Below the pieces are notes generated by a model. It ran no database searches, was not told where the DNA came from, and worked only from the letters and a program-made list of their open reading frames with translations. Shown in pieces: positions 63,283 through 64,000 of a DNA stretch of 64,000 bases (position 1 is the stretch's first letter; every line of letters starts with the position of its first letter). Made by a program: the position numbers and the translations under genes. The stretch is from CALAGB01 sp963713965 (GTDB taxonomy: Bacteria; Chloroflexota; Chloroflexia; Thermomicrobiales; Thermomicrobiaceae): contig OY970217.1 in assembly GCA_963713965.1 (NCBI GenBank), positions 1,550,001 through 1,614,000 of the forward strand, written 5' to 3'.

Positions 63283-63341
63283 CATCTCTTGTCATCGATC
63301 CGAGATTCCTGTCCGGATTTGCCCAGCAACTTTCGGTCAGT

Positions 63342-64000
63342 CTACGCTCTCGGCTTGATGTTCTGATTGACGCGGAACAGGTTGCTCGGGTCATACTTGG
63401 TCTTGATATCGACGAGGCGATCGTAGTTACCGCGATACGTTGCTCGAACACGTTCCTGGCCTTCGTCGTCCATCAAGAAGTTCACGTAGCCACCCGCTGC
63501 CGAGTACGGTTGGAGCGCGGCCGCGTATTGCCGCATCCAGGCCATGTTCCGAGGCATATTCGCTGGGTCGGCATCGATCGCAACGATGTTGTGGACATAT
63601 TCCACATCGCGGTAGCTGTATGCGGTCTCCCCCTGTCCGACGTTCTGAATCGCTCCCGTTTGTGGATACAGATGCATGGTAGACCAGAGTGACGGCACCT
63701 GCGGCCCGTATTCCACATGTGTGGTGATGGCTCCATCCAGCAGCCGGGGAACGTAGTCTGCCTTCCAGTAATGCTGGAGTCCCGGGACGTAGATCGCGTC
63801 AAACATGCTGTTCAGCGCTGGATATGGGATGGGACCGGCCAAGTCTACTGCCGGTTCCGCCGCCTCTCGGAGCGGACGGACCAATTCTTCGCCCTTGGTG
63901 GGATCGTCTCCCGAGTAGCACACGACGATGGCAGCCATCGGCACGAAGTGCAGATGCTCTGGAATAAACGGCGCTGGCGGTCCCTGGTGGAAGCTGAAGA
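63342..64000 (-). CDS. Berberine-bridge-type FAD oxidoreductase, C-terminal part
   Basis: The frame runs off the right window edge, so only the last 219 residues or so are seen. FHQGPPAPFIPEHLHFVPMA and IVVCYSGDDPTKGEE belong to the substrate domain of FAD-linked oxidases, and the end carries the BBE motif (GGYVNFLMDDEGQERVRATY, then KYDPSNLFRVNQNI). Such enzymes oxidise sugars or other alcohols with bicovalently bound FAD; the FAD domain and its His/Cys lie outside the window. Confidence 0.88.
   Translation of the reverse strand, partial: FSFHQGPPAPFIPEHLHFVPMAAIVVCYSGDDPTKGEELVRPLREAAEPAVDLAGPIPYPALNSMFDAIYVPGLQHYWKADYVPRLLDGAITTHVEYGPQVPSLWSTMHLYPQTGAIQNVGQGETAYSYRDVEYVHNIVAIDADPANMPRNMAWMRQYAAALQPYSAAGGYVNFLMDDEGQERVRATYRGNYDRLVDIKTKYDPSNLFRVNQNIKPRA

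Noticed and set aside
1..64000. CRISPR arrays, tRNA or rRNA genes, transposases and prophage genes
   Set aside because: No regularly spaced direct repeats, cloverleaf-type sequence, or recombinase/transposase motifs were found on either strand by reading; a covariance-model search was not possible.

Overview
The window reads as a piece of chromosome from a free-living bacterium with a high G+C content (by eye around 60 %). F420-type luciferase-like oxidoreductases, a large LuxR/AAA regulator, a LytR-CpsA-Psr protein, a BNR-repeat lipoprotein, DUF3500 and DUF4032 proteins and a dispersed TTGTCATTCTGAAC-type repeat together suggest Chloroflexota, perhaps Thermomicrobia. That is an inference from gene content only; there is no rRNA or marker gene to settle it. 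I found no tRNA, rRNA, CRISPR array, transposase, integrase or phage gene.

Layout. 1-2.9 kb: the 3' end of a protein with Trp-centred 12-residue repeats, an aminotransferase, and a DUF3237/cupin pair. 3.2-8.8 kb: a 1000-residue AAA/LuxR regulator, ornithine carbamoyltransferase and an O-methyltransferase. 9-12.9 kb: a metal-efflux operon (ArsR/SmtB repressor, CPC-type P-type ATPase, CDF exporter) behind a promoter with a textbook SmtB-type inverted repeat. 12.9-24.7 kb: a catabolic-looking island around a GntR/FCD regulator. On the minus strand it has a DszC/acyl-CoA-dehydrogenase-like flavoprotein, an M20 hydrolase and two tandem NodB-type deacetylase-like hydrolases, the last three coupled by ATGA overlaps. 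On the plus strand it has an M24 peptidase, an LLM oxidoreductase and an RraA-like aldolase, followed by a membrane protein; a large alpha/beta-hydrolase and a VOC protein return to the minus strand. 24.8-33.6 kb: envelope and signalling genes (BNR lipoprotein, LCP protein, Ser/Thr kinase with FHA), dCTP deaminase, a 1-Cys peroxiredoxin and a PduO adenosyltransferase. 33.8-44.1 kb: a frameshifted P2-type ATPase, DUF3500, DUF2071, a PiT phosphate permease, a fused FAD/Fe-S dehydrogenase and a TIM-barrel isomerase. 44.2-50.3 kb: two paralogous GT87-like membrane proteins (one frameshifted), an exonuclease, a DHA2 exporter and a methyltransferase. 50.5-58.5 kb: PPK2, an ArsR-type regulator with a consensus promoter driving an MFS exporter, a DUF4032 kinase-like protein, and an FtsX/LolD-type ABC transporter. 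58.7-64 kb: GlgX, a small ABM-fold protein, an MBL hydrolase, a trans-3-hydroxyproline dehydratase-like enzyme, and the 3' end of a berberine-bridge-type FAD oxidase.

The most unusual points are: (1) the hydrolase/monooxygenase island, whose tandem deacetylase pair contains one copy with an intact metal site and one that has lost it; (2) two 3'-end-only gene remnants (of dcd and of the alpha/beta-hydrolase) lying a few kb from the intact copies; (3) two single-base frameshifts, each in a short homopolymer, which may be assembly errors; (4) several families of small palindromic repeats; (5) the 12-residue repeat protein at the left edge. No gene set here is clearly a new defence or mobile system.
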